From positions 1,901,501 through 1,965,500 of the forward strand of contig NC_084592.1 in assembly GCF_033807715.1 (NCBI RefSeq): a stretch of 64,000 bases of DNA, written 5' to 3'. Shown here piece by piece: positions 22,941 to 34,610 of the stretch (its first letter is position 1; each line of letters opens with the position of its first letter). The notes below the pieces were generated by a model. That model was not told the DNA's origin and searched no databases. It saw nothing but the letters and a program-made list of their open reading frames with translations. The position numbers were made by a program, and so were the translations under genes. Source of the DNA: Cololabis saira. Taxonomy: Eukaryota > Chordata > Actinopteri > Beloniformes > Belonidae.

Positions 22941-23465
22941 CATCTTTCATGATGGAACCGTAAAGAATGCAGAATTGTGAATCCAAAATGAGTATTATTA
23001 TTAAGTAATAGATTATACAATGCTGTTAAGTAATTAATTATACACTAATGCCCCGTCCGCTTGGGATTGAAATTGTTTGAGGACCTGTGGTGATCTCTAA
23101 TAATCACGGAGGACGTCTGTGTTTTTTTAATCCCATCTGAATGTGCCATGTCTGTGATTTGTAAAGGAAATACTCCACAGCAAATTACCTACCCTATTTC
23201 AGCAAACACAAAGGTAATACAATAATTTTAATCCCGTACGAATGTACATGTTAGTAATTCAATTGGAAAAATCTTATCAATTCCCATCCCTATTAATATG
23301 CAGAGAAAAAAATAGATAAACAAAATAAAAGGGAGGGAAAAACAAAATGAAATTGATAAACATATTTCTTAGATTTTTTCTAACTTGCCACTTTTTGACC
23401 CTGTGTGCTTCCATTACACTTTTACTTCATTCATGAACACCTGCTGAGATACAGTACATTTGAAT
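22941..23465. other. thsd7b: AT-rich intron DNA
   Basis: No gene or named element recognised. Short A-rich and TTAATTA-type words only. Confidence 0.4.
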
Positions 23466-24211
23466 TGCCTAGGCAGACTCCTCTTTGCCTCCCCACCTTA
23501 TCGTGGTGGAGTTTGCCTGTTCCAATGATCCTAGGAACTCAGTTGTCTGGAGCTTTACCCAAGACAAACAAGTCCTAGGTGAGGAGCCAGACGAAGCGCA
23601 TGTCACAAAACCCCATAAGAAGAAAAAGAAAAAGGATCACCATTTTCCTTTGCCCGGACACGGGTCACTGGGGCCCCACCCTGGAGCCAGGCCCGGGGTT
23701 GAGGCTCGATGGGGAATGCCTGGTGGCTGGGTCTGCACTCATGGGGCCTGAAAAGGAGACATGGATCTCCCTTCCCATGGGCTCATCATCTGTGGGAGGG
23801 GGCCCTGGCGGTCCGATCATCGGTTGCAGAAGCTGGCTCTAGGGACATGCAATGTCACTTGTTTGGTGGGAAAGAAGCCTGAGCTGGTGCACAAGGTTCA
23901 GAAGTTGGCTCATGCTCAAGAACCAATCTCCTTGAAAGGGGGCTGGAAAGGCATCATGCAGGGGTGGGCTTGGTGCCTGTACACTGGGCTTCACTTTGAG
24001 TGGGGGGATGGGTCCTGGCTGTTGTTTGTGTTTATGTACCAAACAGCAATTCAGGATACAAACCCTTCTCGGAGTCCTTGGGTTGGGTGGTGGAGAGTGC
24101 CCCTACTGGGGACTCCCTCATTCTGATGGGGAACATCTGACAGAGTCTCTTATAAGAGAGAGCTTTAACTCCCATGAGATTCAAACACATTCTGGGGGAT
24201 TTTGACATTAA
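23466..24211 (+). mobile_element. Non-LTR retrotransposon 5'/endonuclease part (left half)
   Basis: The leader TGCCTCCCCACCTTATCGTG and CAAACAAGTCCTAGGTGAGG are followed by a frame whose LALGTCNVTCLVGKKPELV (about 23830-23890) is a diverged endonuclease start. The GWCLYTGLHFEWGDGSWLLF region matches the endonuclease interior, and GDSLILMGNI near 24105-24130 is its GDFN-like motif. The element is cut at 24211 by a TTAA-flanked insertion and resumes at 25722. The same family supplies 51100-51760. Confidence 0.65.
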
Positions 24212-25717
24212 AGGGGACCTATTATGAAAAACAATTTTTTTCTTGTTTTAACATATATAAAGTGGTCTCCCCTCACCCTGCCAACACAGAAAAGATGAAA
24301 TCCCATGAAATTCTGCAGGGTCTGCACACCCCGCCCGGCTGAATCTTCCAGTGTCATGTGACTTCTACGAGCCGTTCAGAATCTGCTCCCGTCGTGAGTC
24401 ACGACAAGAGCAGATTTCCATAGGTTGGCCTCCCCTGCTGAAACCATGCCCACAACTCTCTCCGCCGGCTGGAGCTTCAGCCATTGTTTGGAAGCGGTGA
24501 CTGTTTCCACCAGTTTCCACAGCGAAGGACAGTTTTTGCATCGACATTTACCCTCATAAAAGGATCAGTAGCAGCAGTACGGACCCGGCAACTGCACACG
24601 AGCCAGCGGTAAGTGACATTATTTTTTTTAGGTTATTTATATTTGTCTACAAGTATGATCTTTGCATGGGCTAAGTATTTAGCTTAGCTCCGGAGCACCG
24701 GAGGCCACACACCGGGGCCCCTCACCGGACCGGACCGGTGAGCAGCTCCGGCGGCTCCAGTGTTCCCTAACGGAGCCACTCACTCGTTAGGTAAATTAGT
24801 AATACATTTTTCTTCTGTTTATGGTTTCTGATCTTCCAAGCAATGCACCTGAAGCTGTTCAACGACACCTTCAGAAGACGCACGGTCCTTCCTTGAGCCA
24901 GCAATAGTGCATACATGTTATTTAGATACAACTTATGTTTTATGTTTTTAACAATAAAGTTGCCATTTGTGAAAATTCAGTGTTGTGATTTCTTTACAGT
25001 TAACATGATTCATTTGTCTTGTAACATAAGAAAATATTAGGAATCGGAGTAAAGAACTGTGGTGTACCTGTTTAGAATTCAATTAAATCTTCCTGTGTGA
25101 ATTAGTGTGAAGACGAGGGGACCCGTTCCCTCTTCAGGGAACTAAAGGCTGATTTATGGTTCCGCGTTTCACCAACGCAGAGCCTACGGCATAGGGAACG
25201 CGTCGATTTAACGCAGAACCGTAAATCAGGCTTTAAGATCCGTTTACATGTGTCATAAATGCATGCGAGCGTCCGACTATCACGTCGAGCTGCGTGACAT
25301 CGGACGCTCTTCTGTCCACACTGAAACCATTAAACTCTCTCTGTCCACACTGAAACCATTAAACTCGCAGACAGTTAGGACAGTCCAATACAAAAAAATA
25401 AAGCAATGGAATTTATTTTGTCGCCGAAGCTCCCTCACATGGGACACGCTTTGTGTACGCAGCCGGCTCTTCAGCCAGAGAGGCTTTGTTCCCTCCCCTG
25501 CTACACGTCAGCCAATCAGCGCAGAGCCTCATTATCATAGCCTCCCCTCCCATGAGAATCCCTCACAGAAAATGGGATTAGAAGCGGTAAAACTAGAGAC
25601 ATGGCCCACAGGCTGAATTTCTGTTTTATGTAGAAAAAACAAGCTTTAGATTGTTATTAAGACATTCAAGGCCTGTTTAAGATATACCGGTACATTAAAT
25701 GCCATAATAGGTCCCCT
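24212..25717. mobile_element. TTAA-target DNA transposon (piggyBac/Kolobok-type MITE)
   Basis: A perfect 15-bp terminal inverted repeat is present: AGGGGACCTATTATG at 24212 and CATAATAGGTCCCCT ending at 25717. TTAA flanks both sides (24208-24211 and 25718-25721). It is 1506 bases long with no transposase frame. It contains a GC-rich middle, a direct repeat of CTGTCCACACTGAAACCATT (25312-25367) and a nested palindromic MITE at 25144-25236. TTAA duplication is used by piggyBac and Kolobok families, and I cannot separate them here. Confidence 0.85.
25144..25236. repeat. GCTGATTTATGG palindromic MITE copy, nested
   Basis: TAAAGGCTGATTTATGGTTC at the left and GAACCGTAAATCAGGCTTTA at the right are imperfect complements. 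Between them lie CGCAGAGCCTACGGCATAGG and its counterpart. This is the cleanest copy of the family in the window, at 93 bases. Confidence 0.8.
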
Positions 25718-25721
25718 TTAA

Positions 25722-25905
25722 GTCTGAGTGGACCATGTTCCCTGCCTCCATTGTCAAGGCAGCTGGCGGAAGCTGTGGCTGTAAAGTTGTGTCTTTCTTG
25801 TTGGTAATCGCCACACGTTGGTGGACACCAGTGGTTGGGTATGCTGTCAAGCTGAAGGAGTCCTAAAGGGCCCTTTTGGCCAGTTGGACTCCAGACTCAG
25901 GTATT
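25722..25905 (+). mobile_element. Non-LTR retrotransposon, right half after the TTAA insert
   Basis: Continues the 23466-24211 element. The translation around TMFPASIVKAAGG and LVDTSGWVCCQAEGVL follows the endonuclease region in related fish elements. It ends in unassigned sequence near 25905. Confidence 0.55.
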
Positions 25906-26057
25906 CAATTCAGTAAAAAAAAAAAAATGTGTTTGAACACAAAAGTAGTGTAATCATTGGTAGTGAAGATCCATTTTAATGTGCCTAAAATAAATGAATT
26001 CAGTCGGATTTTAATCCCTTATTCATCACATGAACTGCCTGTCATTTTAATGGAATT

Positions 26058-27758
26058 ATTAGGGCCCGAGCACTTGCAGTGCGAAGGCCCTATTGTAATT
26101 GCAGGAATTATTCTTCTTCTTCTTATTGTTCTGACAAAAGGAAGGCCTTTTTGCCCCCCTAAACGTGCCCAAAAAGTCACCAAATTTTGCATGCAAGTCA
26201 GGCCTGGCGAAAAATTTGATATTTAAGGGTTTGCATTAATGGGCGTGGTAAAATGGCTCAACAGCGCCCCCTTGAAAACTTTGTGCCTCAAGCCCCACAA
26301 TGCGGTTTGTCGTACATGCACGAAAATCGGTACACACCTGTATCATGGGACAACTTAAAGAAAAGTCTCTGGGCGTCATGTCGAGAAACCGAACAGGAAG
26401 TCGGCCATTTTGAATTAATCGTGTCACTTTGGCGCAATTTATGCCATTCCTTCGGCAGTTAATACGGCCCAAACCATAACGTGCCCCCAAGTGTGTTATA
26501 CATCAAAATGTGCGTCTTCATCCTGCGACAACACGCATTACTTTTCTCTTTCAAAAGCGTTACCGTGGCGACGCTAGACGCCAAAAAGCGTGCCCACCCT
26601 TCATCTGGTTGGTTCAGACCGAAAAAACTTTGCGCCTCAAGCCCCAGAATACGGTGTGACGTACATGAACGAAAATCGGTACACTCCTGTATCATGTCTT
26701 AACTAAAAGAAAAGTCTCTTGGCGCCATGGCCGAAACCGTACAGGAAGTCGGCCATTTTGAACATTCTGAATTAATCACGTAATTTTGGAGCAATATATG
26801 CCATTCCTTCGAGAATTAATACGGCCCGAACCGTATCGTGAACCCAGATGTGTTATACATCAAAATGTGCGTCTCCATCCTGCGACTACACGCATTACTT
26901 TTCTCTTTCAAAAGTGTTACCGTGGCGACGCTAGACGCCAAAAAGCACGCCCCCCCTTCATCTGATTGGTCCATATTTGATAGTTCCCCAAAAGGCACCA
27001 AAATTGGCACGCAAGCCAGGCCTGGCGATAAATTTGATATTTCATGGTTTGCATTAATGGGCGTGGGAAAATGGCTCAACAGCGCCCCCCGGAAAACTTT
27101 GTGCCTCAAGCCCTACAATACGGTTTGACGTACATGCACGAAAATCGCTACACACCTGTATCATGGCACAACTTAAAGAAAAGTCTCTTGGAGCCATGGC
27201 CGAAACCGAACAGGAAGTCGGCCATTTTGAAATCTGATTGGTCCATATTTGATAGTTCTCCAAAAGTCACCAAATTTGGCATGCAAGACAGACTTGGCGA
27301 TAAATTAGATATTTCATGGTTTGCATTAATGGGCGTGGCCTAACGGCTCAACAGCGCCCCCTAGAATACTTTTCTCTGCCATAACTTTTGAATGGTTTGA
27401 CATAGGAAGTTGTGGGTGGTGTCATGGGACTCTGTATGGAGTCTTTGAGCTTCGTTGGCCTTAATTAGCCCCGCCCCTTCTTCTGATTGGTTGTCCCGAT
27501 TTTCTGCTATAACTTTTGAATGGTTTGACATAGAGAGTCGTGGGTGGTGTCATCAGATTCTGTATGGAGTCCTTGAGCTTCGTTGGCCTTAATTAGCCCC
27601 GCCCCTTCTTCTGATTGGTTGTCCCTTTTTTCTGCTATAACTTTTGAATGGTTTGACATAGGAAGTCGTGGGTGGTGTCATTTCTGATATGCTTATGGGG
27701 GGCGGTGGCCGTGAGTGCGAGGGCCCGTTCATCGCTGCTTGCAGCTTTAATTGTTATT
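26058..27758 (+). repeat. GGGCCC-ended repeat, copy E (complete, internally duplicated)
   Basis: The start TTAGGGCCCGAGCACTTGCA folds with GTGCGAAGGCCCTA into a hairpin. The end is CGAGGGCCCGTTCATCGCTG then CTTGCAGCTTTAAT. The core module is repeated: GCATTAATGGGCGTGG occurs at about 26235, 27052 and 27328, and the GTCTCCATCCTGCGAC or GTCTTCATCCTGCGAC block at about 26512 and 26868. The terminal part has three TTTTGAATGGTTTGACATA blocks. This is the longest full copy, about 1.7 kb, and has no conserved frame. Confidence 0.8.
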
Positions 27759-27959
27759 ATTATTGTTTTTTTTTTATTTTTCTCTTAACATCCTTTTATC
27801 TATTTCTGTTATTGTAACCCTGTAATTTTATTTATTTATGCATTCAAGCACATTGACTCCATGCTCCATGCCCATGCAAATTTGCCTTTGCCTTAATATT
27901 AACTTATGTTTTAACTTATTTATTCCTCTATAACAATGTCTTGTAAAAAATAAATTCTC
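27759..27959. other. T-rich spacer before the BEL/Pao element
   Basis: Poly-T at 27767-27781 and plain AT-rich DNA. It could include the 3' LTR side of the BEL element, but no LTR was recognised. Confidence 0.4.
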
Positions 27960-27987
27960 AACACCCCGCCGATAAACCTCAGTTAAT

Positions 27988-28923
27988 CTAAATTTCCAAA
28001 GGATATAACAGCTGAATTTGTCTGCAAAGAACACTCCCTGAACTTGTGCAAACTGCACATGACCTTACAAGGCCATCACGACCTGGAAATAGTTCAATTC
28101 TTCCCAGCCTCCAACTCTGCCTCGGGGCATTATCCTCTTTGATGAGTACAACATCCCCTGTTTTCAGCAGGGAAGGTTGTGGGGTGTCACAGCGATGGGC
28201 TGACTTCAGATCCAGCAGATATTCTCTGCGCCATCTATTCCAGAAGTTTGTCATAAGTCTTTTTCTGTAGTGCCACCTCCTGGTTGCTGTTGGATGGTTA
28301 GTATCAGCTGGAAATGGCTTAGGGGTAAGCAAGTCAGTCTCTGTCCCAGCAAGAAGTAAGCAGGTGTCAGCGGCTCTGGCTCATCCACATCATTGTGCAC
28401 ATAGGTGAGGGGCCTCGAGTTTATTATGGCTTCAGCCAGAATGGTGCACATTTCTTTGAAGTTAAGTTTAGCTCTGCCAAGCACCTTTCTGAGAATCATT
28501 TTTATTGACCATACAAGCCTTTTCCAGAATCCGCCCCGCCAGGCTGCTGTTTCAGCGATGAACCGCCAGGTGATGCCTTTCTCTGAAAATAACTCTCTGT
28601 GGGTCTTTGATGCCTTCCCAGAGCTTCTTCATATCCTGATCAGCTATCTTGAATGGCGTTATCTGAGTAGATCACCTTGCATAATCCTCTTATTGAAATG
28701 AACCTCTTCAGCTAGCAGAAAGTTCTCTGTGGAGATCTGAGACCAGCTCCAAGTGCACTGCCCTGGTTACACCGCAAGTGAACAGTGCGATGTAGGTTTT
28801 GTCATAGAGTTCTGTGTCTTCACAGAGCAAAGTCCTGCAAAGTCCAAACCTGTGATCTCGAACGGCGGTGAATGTTATTATGTCCCTTGGCAGTGGTGCA
28901 GTGGTCTGTTCAGCCTTCGCCTT
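27988..28923 (-). pseudogene. BEL/Pao integrase and C-terminal domain
   Basis: Minus-strand frames read in order. First comes an integrase core piece (ITFTAVRDHRFGLCRTLLCE, then VTRAVHLELVSDL). Next are INSRPLTYVHNDVDEPEPLT (28251-28499) and the C-terminal domain common to BEL integrases (GDVVLIKEDNAPRQSWRLGR, then ELFPGRDGLVRS, 27988-28332). Frameshifts separate the pieces, for example between the HFQLI region and the RRWHYRKRL region near 28255-28330. In the family this enzyme inserts the cDNA. Here it cannot be made intact. Confidence 0.8.
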
Positions 28924-29460
28924 TGTCACGGGGTGTGGCAGGACCCAAATGCAACACAACTCTCAGATAGCAGTAACAGTGATCTTTATGTATACTCAGA
29001 GCAGGTAAACAGTCAAACAGGCTCAGGTTGGTATTACCAGTCCTTGTAGCAGTACTGATACTAGCTTGAAAAGTCGGGTAGAAGGCAGGATTCAAACCGG
29101 TTCTCCTGGTTGGCAGGCAAGTAAGTTAACACTGGACCAAGGGGGCAGACAGGCTCGAAGACAATAACAGGCAGGATCGAGAACCAAGGGACAGGTAGCG
29201 AAGCAAACAAATCCGGAAAACTCACAGACTAATCTCGTGGTCAGGAACAGAAGGCAGTAGTGTTTACCGGGGCAGAGACAAGAAGAGAAGACCAGAGGCA
29301 AGCCGAGTCGGTACCGGGAAGTCAGTCCACAGGTGAATGCTGAATGCTGGAAGGTCACAGATGAAGCTAAGACAATCTGGCAGTGAGTGAATGAACTGGA
29401 GCTGATTATAAAGAGGCTGGGGAATGAAATGCAGCTGGGACAGCAGAGTGGAGTGTGACA
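28924..29460 (-). mobile_element. Solo LTR-like insertion in the BEL/Pao element
   Basis: Starts TGTCACGGGGTG, ends GGAGTGTGACA, and is flanked by a perfect 5-bp duplication GCCTT (28919-28923 and 29461-29465). The 537-base length, TG...CA ends and 5-bp target site fit a solo LTR left by recombination. On the minus strand CTTTATAATC could be the promoter box. A non-autonomous DNA element is the alternative. Confidence 0.7.
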
Positions 29461-30338
29461 GCCTTGAATTTTGCAAAGTGCATACCTTGACACCACTTTC
29501 TTGACTACCTGTCATGCCGTCAAAATCCAAACTTCCTGTCTTGTCTGCACTAAAGTATCTCGTACCCCTGCGTGCATTATTTTCTCATGTTGATACTGCA
29601 CAAACATTTCTGTGTATCTGTGATTTTTGGGCAAAATCCATGGGTGCTTCCCTCTATAAGAGAAATCCGAATGCTGGAGCCTTCCTCCTACACTGAGCAG
29701 CTCATCTTATTCCAGAAATGGTTTTGGCACTCGGATTCTAGAGTCAGTTTTGGGACATTTTCCCGCCTTCAGCAGATCAATCTCTGAGCTGAAACTCTGG
29801 TTCTGAATCACTTTTATCCAAAGTTTCCCTGCTTCATTCTGCTCTCCTGCTGTCAGTTCACCACTCATTTTTGTGCTTCAGCGGATGTTGATGACAAATC
29901 TCTTCATCCAGGCTGTCACTCGAAGCGCCTTTTTCAGTTTACTGTACTGTACTTCTCCAGACAGAAAACGGGTTTTAAGAAGTTCACATCTTGATTAACA
30001 AGCTGTACACCAATCTGGTATTTGGATCTGAGTTCAGATTTTACCTCATCTTCTTGAACATCATCTTCTTGCTGAGTGCCGCACAGTTAGACCTCTGGTG
30101 GGAAGGTCAGCTGGATTCATTTTACCATTGCAGTGAGACTGTGGGTCGGTTAGAGTCTGTCCATAGTCTCAGCTGTGCCTTGTCCAGTTGCAGTGCTTTC
30201 AGAAGGGTGCTCCCCAGCCTGGCTGCTATTACCACTCCCATCAGCTCCAGTGGCAGCGTCATCCTTTTGAGTGGAGCCACTCTGGACTTGGATGCAACCA
30301 GGCTTATGGTCACTTTTCCATCCTTTGTTTCTCCCTAG
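29461..30338 (-). pseudogene. BEL/Pao RT connection / RNase H region
   Basis: The minus-strand frame 30122-30313 reads VASKSRVAPLKRMTLPLELM, then ARLGSTLLKALQLDKAQLRL and WTDS. This is the conserved junction leading into the RNase H domain of BEL/Pao pol. The lower part to 29510 keeps only fragments. Stops and frameshifts are frequent. Confidence 0.75.
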
Positions 30339-30833
30339 AAATAAGCAACTGCACTGTAAGCAAAAGGAGGGTTTCTAACCATAGGAGCTTAACTCCCTGG
30401 TATAATTCAGATATCCGCATGTTGAAAAAAAACATGCGTTAAATGGAAAGGAAGTGGTACTCTTGTAAGTCTGTAGATTCCTATCGTGAATGGAAAGATA
30501 TTCTAATAGTATATAAAAAGCCATTCGCAAAGCCAGAACAGCTTATTATTCATTGTTGATAGAGGATAACAAAAGCAACCCACGTTTTCTGTTCAGCACT
30601 GTAGCCAGGCTGACAAAGAGTCACAACTCTGTTGAGCCGTGCATTCCTGCAGCTCTCAGTAGTGAAGACTTTGAGCTTCTTTAACAGTTAAATAATGAGA
30701 ATTAGAGAAGAAATCAACCAGCCGGTTGTGTGCGTTTCTTCAGCTTTAGCGACTTCTCTAGGCTCTGACTTGACTTTTGATCCTATAGACCTCCCTGAGC
30801 TGACCTCACTCGTCAATAGAGCTAAGTCAACCA

Positions 30834-31986
30834 ATGTATGTTAGACCCCATCCCGACTCGACTATTCAAAAATGTTTCAAACCAAATTCAGACCAAATCA
30901 ACCTATCCCTAAACTTAGGATATCTACCACAGGTTTTCAAAGTTGCAGTAATTAAACCTTTACTTAAAAAACCTTCTCTTGACCCAGACACCTTAGCTAA
31001 ATATAGACCAATTTCCAACCTTCCATTTGTATCTAAAATTCTGGAAAAGGCAGTTTCAAGCCAGTTATATGACTATTTGTATAGAAATGATCTGTTTGAA
31101 GTCTTTCAGTCAGGGTTCAGAATGCATCATAGCACAGAGACAGCACTGGTTCGAGTTACGAATGACCTTCTTATGGCCTCAGATAAGGGATTAGTGTCCA
31201 TACTGGTTCTACTGGACCTCAGTGCTGCTTTTGACACTGTAGATCAGCATTTTACTGCACAGGTTAGAGCATGTTGTTGGGATTAAAGGGACAGCTCTAC
31301 GTTGGTTTAAATCATATCTATCTGACAGATTCCAGTTTGTTCATGAACATGAAGTCTCTTCAGAACAGTCAAGGGTCTGTTATGGTGTTCCGCAGGGTTC
31401 AGTGCTAGGGCCAATCCTGTTCAGTTTATACATGCAGCCATTGGGAAGTATAATCCAGAATCACGGCATACACTTTCATTGTTATGCTGATGATACGCAG
31501 CTCTATTTGTCTATGAAGCCGGATGAAACAGAACCGTTAGTTAAACTTCAGGCATGTCTTAGGGACATCAAGGACTGGATGTCCGGAAATTTTTTGCTTC
31601 TAAATTAAAATAAAACAGGTTATCGTTCTTTGTCCAGAGCATCTTAGGAAGGGATTAAATGGTGTTGCGATGGCTTCCAGTGCAAAATGTTGTTTTCGAC
31701 CAGGATTTGTCGTTTAAACCATATGTTAATCAGGTTTGTAAAATAGCAAAATAGCATAGCTGAATAGGCTCCAGCTGATCCAAAATGCAGCAGCACGAGT
31801 GCTGAGAGGAATCAGCAGGAGAGACCACGTCTCTCCAGTGTTAGCGCCGCTCCGATGGCTACCCGTAAAATTCAGAATCCAATTTAAAATTGTATTACTT
31901 GCGTATAAAGCCCAAAACGGCTTAGCTCTGCATAATTTGCAAGAGCTGATAGTGCCTTATATTCCTGGCAGAGCTCTCCGCTCTAA
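30834..31986 (+). pseudogene. L2-like LINE reverse transcriptase, frameshifted
   Basis: The frame 30834-31286 carries [19 protein letters not shown], the [20 protein letters not shown] fingers motif, [14 protein letters not shown] and [14 protein letters not shown] (palm motif A). A frameshift near 31250 precedes YGVPQGSVLGPILFSLYM and the YADDTQLYLS active-site box in frame 31402-31608. A further break precedes RDHVSPVLAPLRWLPV near 31825. These are the ordered RT and C-terminal motifs of this LINE group. At least three frame breaks make it inactive. Confidence 0.85.
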
Positions 31987-33442
31987 GGGCCTGATTTACT
32001 AAAGGTAAACCAATGTGCGAGCTGATCTACTAACGGCGTGCAAAGACGACTGCGTCTCTGAAATCCGCAGAATAGCGCACGCAATCCATTTAGTACTTTT
32101 GCCCTGATGAATAATCAATATGGGGCGTAACCGCCAGAGAGCGCTAAATACTGGGAGGGGAAGATACAAATAGGTTAATTTACCACGCGCAATGAGATTT
32201 ACCAAGCCTGAAAGTAATTGCGCGTATTGTGATTGCGTCTGTATTTAATACGTTCGAAAGGAAGGTGCTAATCTGCTGCTGCTGTTATTGTGGCAAGGAG
32301 GCGACATCCAAAATCAAAGAATACGCAGAGAGAGAGTCTTTATTCTGCTGCATGCTATTTTAAAAATGGTTGCACAAGTTTTATTAAAGGCCACTTTTTC
32401 TTTAGTTCTTCGCCTTATATCTTGCCACCTTCTCTTAATGTGCCCCCCTCCACTCGCCCACAAGCAGGCCAAGCCTTTGTGCCAAAACTTTGTATTTTAT
32501 TGATTATTTATCTTATTGAACGTGAAATCATCCTTCGTAAATTACATTTAATTAAAACCCGTGCTTATTAATCACAAAACACAGGTTAAACATCATGACC
32601 AAATCCGCTCCGACCCGGTGTGTCTGTGATCAGCGCAGACAGACTGCAGCTTCGCCTGAATTATGGTTCTGCGTTAAATCGACGGCGTAGCCGACGCGTA
32701 GGGTCGCGGTGCGGTGTGCGTCGCCGCGTACCCTACGCCGTCGGTTCTGCGTTAGTGTAACGCGGAACCATAAATCAGCCTTTAGTGTGCGCTCTGTGCG
32801 CTGTTCTGAACACTTCTCTTCTCTTCTTGCCATATGATGGTCCCGTCTGTCACACATTTACTGTCAGTGTTTGCTATATAATATATAATATTTGCAATAT
32901 ACTGTGGACATCTGAATAAAAACTTAACTCATAAATAGATTGAATCAAAGCGCTGTCCAGCTCTGTGTCTGATTGTCTTTTTCTCCTCAGATCATGCCGA
33001 GCACCGCAGGGTCACGTAAACCCGACCAATTAAATATTAAAATCAAATTCAGTCCTGTGGCCCGTTTTTCGATTTCGTATATTTGATCTCTGCCTAAAAT
33101 TGAAATATGAAAAACCAGCCGTTTTTCCGTTTTTTGTGTTATAATAAAAAACTAATAACAACATAACCAGTCACTTTTTCATGTTTTGGTTTTTGATTGG
33201 CAATTGAAAATGGAAAGAACGAATGATACACGGATTCATCCAGACTCTCCATGGCGCAAAGTTTGCGCTCGCAAACCGTAAGACGCAACACCTCATTTAA
33301 ATACTGCAGTTTGCACCTGTTATCAATTGCGCACGCAATCTTAGTTGATCACCCGCAAACCACGCAACAACAGCACGCGCAAACTTTTTCAGTGCACACG
33401 CAATTTAGTACTCTTTATTTAGGATCTTAGTAAATCGGGCCC
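31987..33442. mobile_element. PIF/Harbinger-type MITE with TAA target duplication
   Basis: The left end GGGCCTGATTTACTAA and the right end TTAGTAAATCGGGCCC form inverted repeats. TAA flanks both sides (31984-31986 and 33443-33445), the 3-bp target typical of PIF/Harbinger. No transposase frame. It interrupts the L2 C-terminal coding region, which is continuous once the insert is ignored. It carries a nested palindromic MITE at 32652-32784. Confidence 0.85.
32652..32784. repeat. GCTGATTTATGG palindromic MITE copy (longer form)
   Basis: TGAATTATGGTTCTGCGTTA at the left pairs with TAACGCGGAACCATAAATCA at the right. The centre has GACGGCGTAG with several complementary GCGTCG/CGACGC steps. The right flank to about 32870 is shared, inverted, with 6545-6638. 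Confidence 0.75.
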
Positions 33443-34144
33443 TAAGAGTGCAGGTTTACTCGTAGTTCCTAGAGTATCCAAATGTAGATTTGGAGGGCCC
33501 CATTACTATGGAACCAACTTCCAATCTGGGTTAAGGAGGCTGACACCACATCCACCTTTAAAACTAAACTTAAAACCTTTCTGTTTAATAAAGCCTATAA
33601 TTAGTGTTTAGTAAACCTCTAGTTGGTGTTAGTTAATCTCTAGTTAGTGTAAACTAGTGTATTAGAGTAAGTAGTCATAGCTGCAGCTATAGATCTCAAG
33701 GGGCATCTCAAGGGGCTATTCATTAATAGATTTACTTTAATAGACCAAGACTATAATAGTTAGTCTTAAAAATAGCTTCATGGTAGATATGCTGCTATAG
33801 ACCTATGCTGCAGGGGGCACCGACACGATCCACTGGGCGGTGCCCCTCACCCTTCTTCTCCTCTCCTCTTCCATTCCTCTCTTATCCTTTTCCATTTTTA
33901 TTTATTATAAGTATCTCATAGCCATCATTTTTGTCCATCGCTGCTTCCACATGCCTGTATAGATGTCTGCTGTGTGCTGACGTCAGGCAGGAGGGTCCCC
34001 CCTTATGAGCCTGTTCGTGCTCAAGGTTTCTTCCCTCCTAAAGGGGAGTTGTTCCTTGCCACTGTTTGGCTTAAGGTTTTTCTCCCACTAGGGGAGTTTT
34101 CACCTGCCATTGTTTATGTAATAATTGCTCAGGGTTCATGTTCT

Positions 34145-34610
34145 GCTACGTTCTTTGGTCGTGTCAATTTTTCTCTATGCCTGTAAGTGCTGATACGGAA
34201 AGAAGAATCACAGCCATGGAAATGAGGTGCTATAGAAGACTACTTGGTATCTCATATAAAGATCATATCACAAATTAAGAAGTGAGAGGAAGAATCGAAA
34301 ATGCCATTGGACCACATGTTGACCTTCTGACGGTCGTTCGACAACGGAAACTGAGGTGGTATGGGCACACTACTCGCTCATCTGGCCTTGCCAAGACCAT
34401 CATGCAGGGTACCGTAAATGGGGGCAGAAGGAGAGGGAGGCAGAAGAAACGCTGGGAAGATAACATAAAAGAATGGACGGGACTTGAGCTGAGCGACACC
34501 TTACAGAAAGCTGAAGATAGAGAGGAATGGGAAGCTGTGGTTCGGAGATCCGCTGCTGCGCCCCAACAGATTCTAATCTAAGGGACAGGACAGGACAGGA
34601 CAGGACAGGA
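34145..34610 (+). mobile_element. 5'-truncated non-LTR element (C-terminal ORF2 end) in L2 3' UTR
   Basis: Flanked by CATGTTCT duplications (34137-34144 and 34611-34618). The frame near 34200-34575 reads AMEMRCYRRLLGIS, RQRKLRWYGHTTRSSGLAKT and GRRRGRQKKRWEDNIKEW, a conserved C-terminus of fish non-LTR elements (RTE-like in my judgement). One stop lies near 34276. It ends with a (GGACA)n tail at 34584-34610. Dead fragment, inserted by target-primed reverse transcription. Confidence 0.8.

Larger units (their letters stand above)
27960..30338 (-). mobile_element. BEL/Pao LTR retrotransposon, decayed, minus strand
   Basis: Protein pieces follow the pol order of BEL/Pao elements on the minus strand: an RT-to-RNase H connection (30313 down to 29510), then integrase core and C-terminal domain (28959 down to 27988). 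No LTR pair was identified, and gag, protease and most of RT are missing. A TG...CA unit with a 5-bp duplication (28924-29460) inserted between the RNase H and integrase pieces. Confidence 0.8.
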
